This document shows positions 45,555 to 57,886 of a DNA stretch of 64,000 nt, one piece after another. Positions within the stretch are counted from its first letter, which is position 1. Every line of letters begins with the position of its first letter. The notes beneath the pieces were generated by a model. It did not search any database. It had not been told where the DNA came from and saw only the letters and a program-made list of their open reading frames with translations. Origin of the DNA: JBFXAF01 sp050184585 (GTDB lineage Bacteria; Pseudomonadota; Alphaproteobacteria; Rhizobiales; Rhizobiaceae); contig JBFXAF010000002.1 in NCBI GenBank assembly GCA_050184585.1, positions 1-64,000 on the forward strand, read 5' to 3'. The position numbers and the translations under genes are program-made.

Positions 45555-47099
45555 TCAAGACTCCGGCAGCGCGCCCCCCTCCGCCGTCCGCCGCGCGACG
45601 AAATCGGCAAGCGCCTCGCGCCGGCTTGCCTCCATCGCAGGCGGCTCGAATTTCTCCAGCCGTTCCTTCCAGATCGAGTTGGCGCGCTGGACGGCGCTTT
45701 TCGCGCCATCCTCGCTCCACTGGCCGAAATTGCGCCAGTCCGACACCAGCGGCGTGTAGAAGGCGTCCTGGTAGCGCGCCATCGTGTGCGCCGCGGCGAA
45801 GAAGTGCCCTCCGGGATCGACGTCCCGTAGAGCCTCGAAGCCGATCTCGTCTTCGGACCCGTCGAGCGGCACGAAGATCTCCGCGAAGGCCTGCAGCATC
45901 TCGATGTCGAGGATGAACTTCTCCATCGACGCGGTCAGCCCGCCCTCGAGCCAGCCGGCGGAATGGATCATCATGTTGACCCCACCGAGGATCGAACCCC
46001 AGGCGGAGAACAGCGTTTCGTAGACCGACTGCTCGTCGGCCATGTTCGACGCCGTCGCCGCGGAGCCTCGCCAAGGCAGCCCGACATGTCGCGCCAGCTG
46101 ACCGGCTCCGAACGCTCCCTTGACGAATTCCGGCGTGCCGAACGCCGGCGAACCCGACTTCATGTCGACGTTCGAGGTGAACGAGCCGTAGACCACCGGC
46201 GCGCCAGGCCTGGCCATCTGCGCCAGCACGATGCCGGCCAGCGCCTCCGCGTGCTGCAGCGCCAGGGCGCCGGCGATCGTCACCGGCGCCATCGCGCCCG
46301 CCAGCGTGAATGGCGTGATCACCGATACCTGCCCCGCCCGCGCGAAATCGATGATGCCCTGGCACATGGGGATGTCCAGCTGGCGCGGCGAGTTGGTGTT
46401 GATCACGGTGTAGCACCACGGCTTCGCTTCGAACTCGGCTTGGCTGAGCCCCCGCGCCAGCCTGACCATGTCCAGGCCGTCGCGCACCTGCGGGGTGCCC
46501 CGCGAATAGATGAACAGCGGCTTGTCGCCGAGAGTGAGCTGCGCCTCCGTGACTGCGAGATGCCGCAGGTTCAGCGCCACGTCCTGGGCCTCTACATTGG
46601 GCGACAGGAGATGAATGACATCGAAGTCCTGGCTGAGCTTGATGATGTTTTGCGTGTCCTCGAGCGTGCCGGTGCGCCGGCCACGGTCGAGGTCGGAGAT
46701 GTTGGGCGGCCCACCGACGCACACGAAGGCGCAGTGGTTACCCCCCATCGTCACCGTCCGCTCGGGCGAGCCGCCATGGACGTCGTAGATCGACGGCGCC
46801 GTCCTCAGCGCCTCGGCCACCAGCGTGCGGTCGATCGTGACCATCCGCGTCGTCTCGTCGACCGCGGCCCCGCCGTCGCGGTAGATCGCCCGCGCCTCGG
46901 CGTTCAGCACGCGTAGCCCGAGTTCCTCCAGAACCTTGAGCGCGGTCTCGTGGATCGCCTGGATGCGGTCGTCGGAAAAGGCCGGCTGGCGCGCCAACGG
47001 GTTGACCAGCCGCCGGTACTTCAGCGTCCTGGGTGCCGCCGGCGCTCCATCGTCGCCACCCCGCCGCCGTCCGGTCCTGCGTCGTGCCGGCAGTTCCAT
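45555..47099 (-). CDS. Trimethylamine methyltransferase (MttB) family protein, non-pyrrolysine type
   Basis: A 514-residue MttB-superfamily protein. The frame has no internal amber codon, so it belongs to the pyrrolysine-free branch, in which a glycine-betaine methyltransferase is known. Visible features include RQPAFSDDRIQAIHETALKV, MGGNHCAFVCVGGPPNISD and ASNMADEQSVYETLFSA. ATG 47099 has GGGAGAT upstream. No corrinoid protein or reductive-activation gene lies in this window. The substrate may be a betaine or other methylamine, which is inference. Confidence 0.87.
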   Translation of the reverse strand: MELPARRRTGRRRGGDDGAPAAPRTLKYRRLVNPLARQPAFSDDRIQAIHETALKVLEELGLRVLNAEARAIYRDGGAAVDETTRMVTIDRTLVAEALRTAPSIYDVHGGSPERTVTMGGNHCAFVCVGGPPNISDLDRGRRTGTLEDTQNIIKLSQDFDVIHLLSPNVEAQDVALNLRHLAVTEAQLTLGDKPLFIYSRGTPQVRDGLDMVRLARGLSQAEFEAKPWCYTVINTNSPRQLDIPMCQGIIDFARAGQVSVITPFTLAGAMAPVTIAGALALQHAEALAGIVLAQMARPGAPVVYGSFTSNVDMKSGSPAFGTPEFVKGAFGAGQLARHVGLPWRGSAATASNMADEQSVYETLFSAWGSILGGVNMMIHSAGWLEGGLTASMEKFILDIEMLQAFAEIFVPLDGSEDEIGFEALRDVDPGGHFFAAAHTMARYQDAFYTPLVSDWRNFGQWSEDGAKSAVQRANSIWKERLEKFEPPAMEASRREALADFVARRTAEGGALPES

Positions 47100-47211
47100 G
47101 ACAATCTCCCTGGCCTCGATCGTCAGGCGATGTTCGCGCCGGAAGGCAGGCGCTCGCCGATACGCGGGCGACATCGATTGTCGGGAATGCGTGACGCCGT
47201 GACCCGGGCGT

Positions 47212-49233
47212 TCAGTTGAGCGGGACTGTCAGGCTGACCTTGCCGGAGATCGACTCATCGCGAACGCGGTTGCGGCGAGGGTCTCCGACGAAGCCGGCGC
47301 TCGCCCTGATCGTGATTCCGTCAAAGCGCTGGTACTCGAGCGAACCCGACACGGTCAGCATCGTCTGCCGCAGATGCTCGCCGGTGAAGACGATCTGATT
47401 GACCGTCGTGACGGACGAATCGCGGATGTCGCGCAGGAATCCTGCGCGCACGCCCGCCTTGATCCTGCTTCCGGCCGCCGTCTCGCGAGCATAGTCGAAC
47501 CCGATGCTGGCGCCGGCGCGTAGCGTTTCCGAGCGCGTGTCCGTCACGATGAAGCCGATGTCGGTGGTGTGGTCGCGGGCATCCAGCCTGCCCCAGGCGA
47601 TCGTACCGCGCAGGTCCATCGAAATTCCGTCGGCGACCGGCAGCTTCAGGCCGGCATTGCCCTCCGTCAGGACGCCGTGGCTGGCGAAGCGGGCGCTGTC
47701 GGCGAAGGTGGTGTTCATCGTGTCGAGCCGCGTGCGCCCGACGAAGCCGCTCGCCACGCCGCTGACGTAGAGAGGTCCCGCCTCCCCTCGCAGGTAAGGA
47801 CCGCCGATGAAGTAGTCGGAATTGGCGACCGCCGGCCCGCCGAAGCCGACCGACTGCAGCGGATTGTCGATCGACACGTCGCTGCGCAGGTAGCCGCCAT
47901 AGAGGCCGAAGGTCAGGCCGCTGGCGCTCCCGGCGCCGCGGAACCCGTGTGTGCCGGCGCCGCCCTCCGCGATGCGCTGCTCGACGCCTCCGAGGAAGAA
48001 GGCGTTCCAGGCGCGCGCGTCTCCGGTCGCGTCGGCGATGCGGAAGATCGACCGGTTGTCCTTGCGCAGCGGATCGTATGCGAAGCCGCCCTTGGCGCTG
48101 CGGGTGAGACCGAACTTCACCCAGGCGCCCGCGCCGCCGTCACCTGTCGAACCCATCTCCGCGGGTCCGGCCGGCGTCGCGTCCGCGCGTTCCTCGCCGA
48201 TCACGCCCGACACGCTTGCCAGCCCGTGCAGCGTCGCGCCCGCCGCCGCGATCAGGTCCTCGGCCGCGGCGCTGGGATTGGGCAGCCATGACATATAGAG
48301 CCCACCCCTCGAACCCGGCTCCAGATAGTAGAAGCGCTCGGGGTTCGACGGATCGGTCGCGAAGACGTAGTTGCCGTGGTGATCGACGCTGAACGGGTTG
48401 GTCGCCGCCGTCAGCGGCGCCGGCGCATCCTCCGGCCCCACGATCGGAGGCAGGCCAGGGATCGGGTTCTCGATGCCGACGACCGTGACGAGGGCGACGG
48501 GTCCGCCGACAACCTGGTTGAACGCCGGCTGCGTCGCGAAGGTCTCCAGGACCTCGGTGTCGCCGATCGGCAAGGTCAGCGTGGAGACCTCGACCACGTC
48601 CGCCGTCTCGCCGGCGAGATCGACATCGACGCCGAGTTCCGCGTAGCTCGGCGTGAAGATGTCGACGGCCAGGCTGTCGTCCGCGGCGCCATCGCGCATG
48701 TCCAGCATGCCGAACATCAGCAGCGTGCTCGGCAGTGGAATGGGCCCGACCGCGAGATTGGACCCGATCGCGGTCTGGCCGCGCACCACCTTGAGCACCG
48801 ACGTCGGGTCCACGATGGTCAGGTCCATCGCGTGATCGCCCTCGGCGAGGTCGAGCGTGCTGAACAGCGTGACGTTGGCGGACTCGAAGCCTTCGACCCT
48901 GACGTTTTGCACCACGCCGCCGAGCAGGATCAGCCCGTCGAGGCCGTCGCCGCCATTGATCGTGTTGCCGAACGCGTTGGTCTCGAAGGACATTGTGAGC
49001 AGGTCGATGCCGGCGCCCAGGTCGAACAGCGGTCCGACATCGGATCCGAGATGCGCGACGACGTCATTGCTGGGCAGCGGGACGAAGACGTTCAACGGAC
49101 CCGCGCAGGTGTGGAAGACGACGGGAGGCGCAGCCCCAACGGGCAGGCAGATCGCCAGCGCATGATCCACGGATGCGCCACTGGCGAAGGCACAGAAGGC
49201 TCCGCCGAGCCAAAGCCGGTACGCTGAACGCAT
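47212..49233 (-). CDS. Autotransporter outer-membrane beta-barrel protein
   Basis: A 673-residue protein. The signal peptide ends near residues 25-29 (ATG 49233, preceded by GGGGGTG). The passenger (about 30-390) has beta-rich repeats such as NVRVEGFESANVTLF. The C-terminal part, about 400-673, is a barrel with alternating aromatic strands and ends at KVSLTVPLN. It has no clear link to the two autotransporters at the left end of the window. Function unknown. Confidence 0.85.
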   Translation of the reverse strand: MRSAYRLWLGGAFCAFASGASVDHALAICLPVGAAPPVVFHTCAGPLNVFVPLPSNDVVAHLGSDVGPLFDLGAGIDLLTMSFETNAFGNTINGGDGLDGLILLGGVVQNVRVEGFESANVTLFSTLDLAEGDHAMDLTIVDPTSVLKVVRGQTAIGSNLAVGPIPLPSTLLMFGMLDMRDGAADDSLAVDIFTPSYAELGVDVDLAGETADVVEVSTLTLPIGDTEVLETFATQPAFNQVVGGPVALVTVVGIENPIPGLPPIVGPEDAPAPLTAATNPFSVDHHGNYVFATDPSNPERFYYLEPGSRGGLYMSWLPNPSAAAEDLIAAAGATLHGLASVSGVIGEERADATPAGPAEMGSTGDGGAGAWVKFGLTRSAKGGFAYDPLRKDNRSIFRIADATGDARAWNAFFLGGVEQRIAEGGAGTHGFRGAGSASGLTFGLYGGYLRSDVSIDNPLQSVGFGGPAVANSDYFIGGPYLRGEAGPLYVSGVASGFVGRTRLDTMNTTFADSARFASHGVLTEGNAGLKLPVADGISMDLRGTIAWGRLDARDHTTDIGFIVTDTRSETLRAGASIGFDYARETAAGSRIKAGVRAGFLRDIRDSSVTTVNQIVFTGEHLRQTMLTVSGSLEYQRFDGITIRASAGFVGDPRRNRVRDESISGKVSLTVPLN

Positions 49234-49480
49234 GACACCCCCGCCGCCATGTCCGCGGTACAATATTTCTCGAATAGCTTAATAAGTTGCGATTGTAAAA
49301 ACCTTTGATGGAACCGCGGCTCTCGCGGACAACCTGCGATCGCAAGGCTGCTGGCGACGAAGATCATCGTCTACCGGCGCGCCGGCGACGTCGTCACCGG
49401 TTCGTTGGCGATGGAGACGCTGACGGCGCAGGGGCTGGAGCGACGCAGGACGCTTTCCTGATGCCGCGCCCGTCAAACAT

Positions 49481-49522
49481 TGGCCATCCTTGCCGGGCTC
49501 TTCCGCCCGGCAAGGATGGCCA
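49481..49522 (+). promoter_or_regulatory. Perfect hairpin enclosing a ribosome binding site
   Basis: Arms TGGCCATCCTTGCCGGGC (49481-49498) and GCCCGGCAAGGATGGCCA (49505-49522) pair without mismatch, with loop TCTTCC. The right arm contains AAGGA, the likely ribosome binding site of the gene starting at 49525, so the stem would mask it. It could act as an RNA switch or thermosensor, or be a repeat. Confidence 0.7.
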
Positions 49523-49524
49523 CC

Positions 49525-49764
49525 ATGAAGACCAATCACCGCCGCGGCTTCGTCGCACCCGGACATCGCAGCAAGGGCGGCGCGCGCTTCGAGAAGCGCG
49601 GCGTCGTGTCCAATGCCGCGCCCGTGACCATGGCCGCCTTCGATTTCTCGAACGGCAACCGCGGTATGGCGAAGTCCGTTCGCGGCGCAAAGAAGTTCGT
49701 CAATTCTCGCTTCCGGTTCCACGAGAACGCGGCGACCCGGCGGTTGATCGTCGAGGTCGACTGA
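49525..49764 (+). CDS. Small basic protein
   Basis: A 79-residue protein (MKTNHRRGFVAPGHRSKGGA at the start), rich in Arg, Lys, Gly and Asn. The middle reads AFDFSNGNRGMAKSVRGAKK and the end RRLIVEVD. It is probably a nucleic-acid-binding or structural protein; I do not recognise it. ATG 49525 follows AAGGA inside a perfect hairpin; ATG 49516 is an alternative inside the hairpin itself. Confidence 0.68.
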   Translation: MKTNHRRGFVAPGHRSKGGARFEKRGVVSNAAPVTMAAFDFSNGNRGMAKSVRGAKKFVNSRFRFHENAATRRLIVEVD

Positions 49765-49914
49765 TCCTTAACGGCGATCCGCGCGAGCGCTTTCCGCAAT
49801 TCAGGCATTCACGCGGCCGCGAGCTATGGGCTATTGCATGCGCCGGGCACGGTCTGCCGACCGGCAGCTTCGGGATGGCGCAATGCATTCATTCACAATG
49901 GCCGGCGGCCGGCA

Positions 49915-51030
49915 TTGAGCGCTCCGCTGGACATCGCCGTGGCGGTCTTCAGCCAGGCTACTGGCGGAGGCATCGAGCGAGATTTCATCCGGCTCGCTCG
50001 GATTCTCGCTGGGCGCGGCCATGCCGTCACGCTTTACACCACCGCCATGGGGCCTATTGCTGAGGATTATCCTGTCCATCTTCTGAAGCGGCGCGGGCTC
50101 AGCAACCATGCGCGCATGGCCGCGTTTGGCAGCGACGTCGCCGCCGCGACCCGCGGCCGCCACGATCTGGTGGTCGGGTTCCAGAAGCTGCCGGGCCTCG
50201 ATGTCCTCTATTGCGGCGACTGGTGCGTCGCTGACCGCGCAATACCCGCCTGGAAGCGTCTGCTGCCGCGCCACCGCGCCTTGATGCGACTGGAGCGGGC
50301 CTGCTGCGGGGCGGATGCAAAGACGCTGCTGATGATGCTCGCCGAGCCGCAGGCCGACGCCTATCGTCGCGCCTGGTCCGTCGCCCCGGACCGCATGGTC
50401 GTCCTGCCGCCCACGCTCGACCGGCGGCGCATACTCGCGCCCGCGCCCGACGCCCGGCGACAGGAAATCCGGACATCGCTCGGCATTGCGCCCGATCGCG
50501 TCGCCTGGTTCTGGCTGGGGCTGCAGCCCCGCATCAAGGGCCTCGACCGCGTGATCGAGGCGCTGGCGCTTTCGCCGCGGGCGCAGTTGCTCGCCGCCGG
50601 CCTCGACTTGACCAAAAGCTCGGTTCGGCAGGCGCTGCGGCAGGCTGAACGGCTCGGCTGCGCCGACCGCGTCACCCTGATGGGCAGGATGGATGACGTC
50701 GCGCTCGACCGCCTGTTCACCGCTTGCGACCTGATGGTGCACCCGGCGCGCCTCGACGTCACCGGCACCGTCATCGTCGAGGCGCTCGGCGTCGGCATGC
50801 CGGTGATCGTCACGGCGAACTGCGGCTACTCCGTTCACGTCGCTGCATCGGGCGCCGGCGTCGTGGTGCCTGCCGACGCCACGCCCGCAATCATGGCCGA
50901 GGCAGCGTCGGCCTCCGCCGACCTGCGCCGCGTATGGAGCGCGGCGGCCCGCGCATACGTCCAGCATGCCGACCTGACCACCGGCCTTGACGTCGCCGCC
51001 GACAGGATCGAGGAGGCGGGCGCGCGCTGA
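49915..51030 (+). CDS. WaaG-like (RfaG) lipopolysaccharide glycosyltransferase
   Basis: A family-4 glycosyltransferase of about 371 residues from TTG 49915, close to the 374 of E. coli WaaG. The N-terminal domain has FSQATGGGIERDFIRLARIL and ends with TLLMMLAEPQADAYRRAW, as in WaaG. The C-terminal donor domain has GLQPRIKGLDRVIEAL and the E-x7-E region DVTGTVIVEALGVGMPVIV. It likely adds a sugar to the lipopolysaccharide core from a UDP donor at the inner membrane. No ATG occurs near the start; TTG 49834 is also possible. Confidence 0.82.
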   Translation: MSAPLDIAVAVFSQATGGGIERDFIRLARILAGRGHAVTLYTTAMGPIAEDYPVHLLKRRGLSNHARMAAFGSDVAAATRGRHDLVVGFQKLPGLDVLYCGDWCVADRAIPAWKRLLPRHRALMRLERACCGADAKTLLMMLAEPQADAYRRAWSVAPDRMVVLPPTLDRRRILAPAPDARRQEIRTSLGIAPDRVAWFWLGLQPRIKGLDRVIEALALSPRAQLLAAGLDLTKSSVRQALRQAERLGCADRVTLMGRMDDVALDRLFTACDLMVHPARLDVTGTVIVEALGVGMPVIVTANCGYSVHVAASGAGVVVPADATPAIMAEAASASADLRRVWSAAARAYVQHADLTTGLDVAADRIEEAGAR

Positions 51031-51228
51031 CAAGCAGTCCGGGGACCGTCGGTCTCGCGCATCCCTGCCGCGATGCCCGCCACTCGATGCGTCCAGGGCT
51101 AGCACGCTGTCGCGAAACGACCGGCAAATGAACGCGCGCGGGTCGACTTGTCGTCTCCGATCGGCCAATTTCGCGTGCGAGGTGCCATACGATCGCAGGA
51201 ACCTGGGTTGAGGCAGCAGTCACACCGC

Positions 51229-54069
51229 ATGATCGACCATGCTTTCACGATCGTCGTCTGCTGCGGCGTAGCCCTGCTGGCTATGGCGCTGCCGGCGGTG
51301 ACCGAGGAAAGGCCGCTTCGCGGCGTCGCGCTGGTCATCGGCAACGCCGACTATGAGCATCTTGCGCCACTCGCCAACCCCGGCAACGACGCCAGGGCGA
51401 TCGAGGACATGCTTGACGACCTCGGTTTCGAGACCGACAGGACGACCGACGCCGATGCGTCGCGCCTCGCGCGCGATCTTGGGCGGTTCCTGGAGGATGC
51501 CGAGGACGCCGACGTGGCCGTCCTCTATTATGCTGGCCACGGTATCGAGGCGGGCGGCGAGAACTACCTGGTGCCGGTCGACGCCGACCTCTCCGCTTTG
51601 GAAGCCGCCGGCGAACGGCTGGTGCCTGTCTCGCAATATCTCGATCGCCTGAAGGCGAGCGTCCCGGTCACGATCCTCATTCTCGACGCCTGCCGCGACA
51701 ATCCCTTTCCGGCCGGTTCGACGGTGCGTTTCGACGCCGCGGGCGATCCGGCGCCCATGGGCGAGAGCGGGCTCGTCGCCGCGCGTGGCGGAGCCGCACT
51801 GTCGGCGGCGGTCGACGAGACCTACGGCGCGGTGATCGCCTTCGCCGCCGAGCCGGGTAAGGCCGCCCTCGATGGCGCGCCCGGAGAAAACAGCCCCTAC
51901 ACGACGGCGGTGCTGCGCCATCTCGACGCGATGCAGGGCGAGGAATTCGGCACCGTCATGCGCATGGTCGCCGAGGAGGTCTATCTCAAGACCGCCGGCC
52001 GCCAGCGGCCCTGGGTCAACGAGAGCCTGCGCCGGCTGCTCTATTTCGGCGGCGCCCCCGACCCCGTCGCCGGCGAGGAAGGCGAGATCCTGGCGGAGCG
52101 GCGCCAGCTCCTGCTGACAATCGCAAGCCTTCCCGACATTGAGCGACGGCGGGTGGAAGCGGCGGCGGCCGAAGGCGGCGTTCCGATGGACGCGCTCTAT
52201 GGACTGCTGGCCGCGCTCGGGCAGCACACTCCGAACGACCCGGCCGAACTTGATGCCATCCTTCGGTCGCAGACCGAACACCTGAAGCAGATCATCGCCG
52301 ATCGCGCGGTGCTTGTGAGCGCCGATGCCGAGATTGCACGCCTCTCGGCTCTCGCGGAACAGGCCATCGGTGAAGGCGCGCTGGCTACGGCGATCCGCCT
52401 TCACGAGCGGGCCAAGAGCCGTGTCGCGGAACTTGAAGGCAGCGTCCGCGACGCCGCCGCCAGCGCGCGCGACCGGCTCATCGAGTTCTCGGCCGTCCTT
52501 GCGCGCAGCGCCGACACCTATGTCCTGGCCTTCGACCATCTCCGCGCTGCCGAGGATTATGCGCGCGCGCATGATCTCGTCGCGGAATGGGACTGGCCGC
52601 TCGCGTTCGGCTACCGTCTGCGGCAGGGGCAGGTGCTGACCGAGCACGGCGCCCATTTCGCCGACGCCGGCGCTCTTCGTCAGGCGATCGCCGCGTTGGA
52701 GGCCGCGCTCGACGTCGCGGTGCGTCACCTCGGTCCTCACCAGCAGGCGTTGGCTCACAACAATCTGGGCATTGCTCTCGCGGCGGTTGGCAAGCTGGAA
52801 CCGGGCACGCAGGGTCTTCTCGCGGCCGCGGCCGCCTATCGTGCGGCGGAGGCGAACTGGTCGCGCGAACTCGATCCTCTGAATTGGGCGACTCTGCAGC
52901 TAAATCTGTCGTCCACCCATTTCAATCTCGGGCTGCGCGAGAGCGGGACCGAATCGTTTGAGGCGGCGGTCCGGGCCGCGCGGCTTGCCCTCCTTGAAGC
53001 CACCGAGGAGAACGACCCGGAAGGCTGGAGCAAGGCGCAGAACAATCTCGCCAACGCGCTCGCCATGATCGTCTTCCGGACCGGCGAGACCGGCGGCGTC
53101 GACGAAGCGATCGCCGCGTTCGAGGCGGCCAGCCGCGGCTTCGCACGCGACCGCCATCCGCTGATCTGGGCGACGATCCGCAACAATTTGGGCAGCGCCT
53201 ATCAGGTGAAGGCGCGCACCGAAATCGGCGCGGCCAGTCTGGAACTGGCGATCACCGCCTTCCGGGAAGCGCTTCAGGAACGTCGGCGGGAGATCGTGCC
53301 GGTACCGTGGGCCGGAACGACCTACAATCTCGGAATTGCGTTGCGTACGCTCGGCGACCGCATCGATTCCGTCGATCTCATCGAACAGTCGGTCGACCTG
53401 CTGCGTGCGGCGCTCGAGTTCCGGTCGCGTGGCAATGCGCCGCTGCTATGGGCCGACACTCAGATCGCCCTCGGCAACACGCTCCGCCTGCTCGGTACGC
53501 GCGGCGCCGATCCCGCACGGCTCGAGGGCGCCATCGAAGCCTATCGGCTGGCGCTGCTGGAAGCGACGCGCGAACGCGCGCCCGCCGCGTGGGCCGGCGC
53601 CATGTCCGGCATCGGCGATGCGCTGCGGATCATCGGCGACGTTCGCGGCGACGAAGCGCTGATCGCCCAGGCGGCTTCCACGCTCGAAGCAGCGATCGAA
53701 GACCTGGACGGGCATTCGGCGCGGATTTCCCGGGCCAACGCCCATGCCTATCTCGCCGACGCATACCGGAGTCTTGGCGTCATCGGGGGCGACCGGTCCA
53801 TGCTCGTGAGGGCGCGGGACGCGGCGCGGTCCGCCTTTGAGGATCTTGAGGGCGTCAACCCCCATGACCTGAACCGCGCCCAGGCGGCATTGGGGCGGGC
53901 CCTGCTGGCGCTCGGCCGCGCGGACGGATCGCACGAGGCCGTCCGGGAGGCGTATGAACATCTGAGCGCGGTCGAGGCGTTCCATCGGGCGAGCGGCAAT
54001 CGGTCTGGCTGGATCGAGGCCGCGGCGGCAGTCGAACAGGCGCGAAACCAGCTGGCGGCGATGCCCTGA
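51229..54069 (+). CDS. Exported caspase-family (C14) protein with TPR repeats
   Basis: A 946-residue protein. An N-terminal hydrophobic segment (residues 5-24) looks like a signal peptide or anchor. The caspase-like p20 domain starts with GVALVIGNADYEHLAPL; the catalytic dyad is His104 in LYYAGHGIEAGG and Cys155 in LILDACRDNPF. The substrate pocket part ends at about residue 300. A linker with predicted helices is followed by TPR-like repeats from about 430 to 940 (for example NNLGIALAAVGKL). Such caspase-TPR proteins occur in Rhizobiales with unknown roles. Start ATG 51229 is chosen for the signal; an in-frame TTG lies at 51148. Confidence 0.9.
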   Translation: MIDHAFTIVVCCGVALLAMALPAVTEERPLRGVALVIGNADYEHLAPLANPGNDARAIEDMLDDLGFETDRTTDADASRLARDLGRFLEDAEDADVAVLYYAGHGIEAGGENYLVPVDADLSALEAAGERLVPVSQYLDRLKASVPVTILILDACRDNPFPAGSTVRFDAAGDPAPMGESGLVAARGGAALSAAVDETYGAVIAFAAEPGKAALDGAPGENSPYTTAVLRHLDAMQGEEFGTVMRMVAEEVYLKTAGRQRPWVNESLRRLLYFGGAPDPVAGEEGEILAERRQLLLTIASLPDIERRRVEAAAAEGGVPMDALYGLLAALGQHTPNDPAELDAILRSQTEHLKQIIADRAVLVSADAEIARLSALAEQAIGEGALATAIRLHERAKSRVAELEGSVRDAAASARDRLIEFSAVLARSADTYVLAFDHLRAAEDYARAHDLVAEWDWPLAFGYRLRQGQVLTEHGAHFADAGALRQAIAALEAALDVAVRHLGPHQQALAHNNLGIALAAVGKLEPGTQGLLAAAAAYRAAEANWSRELDPLNWATLQLNLSSTHFNLGLRESGTESFEAAVRAARLALLEATEENDPEGWSKAQNNLANALAMIVFRTGETGGVDEAIAAFEAASRGFARDRHPLIWATIRNNLGSAYQVKARTEIGAASLELAITAFREALQERRREIVPVPWAGTTYNLGIALRTLGDRIDSVDLIEQSVDLLRAALEFRSRGNAPLLWADTQIALGNTLRLLGTRGADPARLEGAIEAYRLALLEATRERAPAAWAGAMSGIGDALRIIGDVRGDEALIAQAASTLEAAIEDLDGHSARISRANAHAYLADAYRSLGVIGGDRSMLVRARDAARSAFEDLEGVNPHDLNRAQAALGRALLALGRADGSHEAVREAYEHLSAVEAFHRASGNRSGWIEAAAAVEQARNQLAAMP

Positions 54070-54271
54070 CGCGGCGATGCCGTGACGACGACCCCCGGCG
54101 ACGGCTGGACCCTTCGGACCGCGATGGTGGAGCAACCTGTGTGGCCCCATTTCCGGGGTTCCCACACCCCCTGCCCTCCCCTATAAGGCCGGCCTAGCCT
54201 GACACCAGAATCGCGTCACGGGCCGGCGGGAAATCCCCGTCCGGCCTTTCCGCGCAAGCTTTCCCCGCAAT

Positions 54272-54327
54272 GCGTCAGCGCGCAAGACAGAGAACCGCGA
54301 CGCGTCAGCGCGCAAGACAGAGAACCG
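54272..54327. repeat. Tandem 26-bp direct repeat upstream of carB
   Basis: Two identical copies at 54272-54297 and 54302-54327 have a period of 30 bp and the core AAGACAGAGAACCG. They lie 13-70 bp before the carB start. They may reflect slippage or a regulatory array; no function can be assigned. Confidence 0.85.
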
Positions 54328-54339
54328 GATCGCCGCCCA

Positions 54340-57831
<3,492 letters not shown>

Positions 57832-57886
57832 CTGAGCGACCAAACATTCTCTTTGCAGGAAAAGTCTCTCGAACTATGCTTTTCAA

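Noticed and set aside
49831..52758. Minus-strand open frames opposite the WaaG-like and caspase genes
   Set aside because: No motifs; the plus-strand genes have clear family signatures and catalytic residues.
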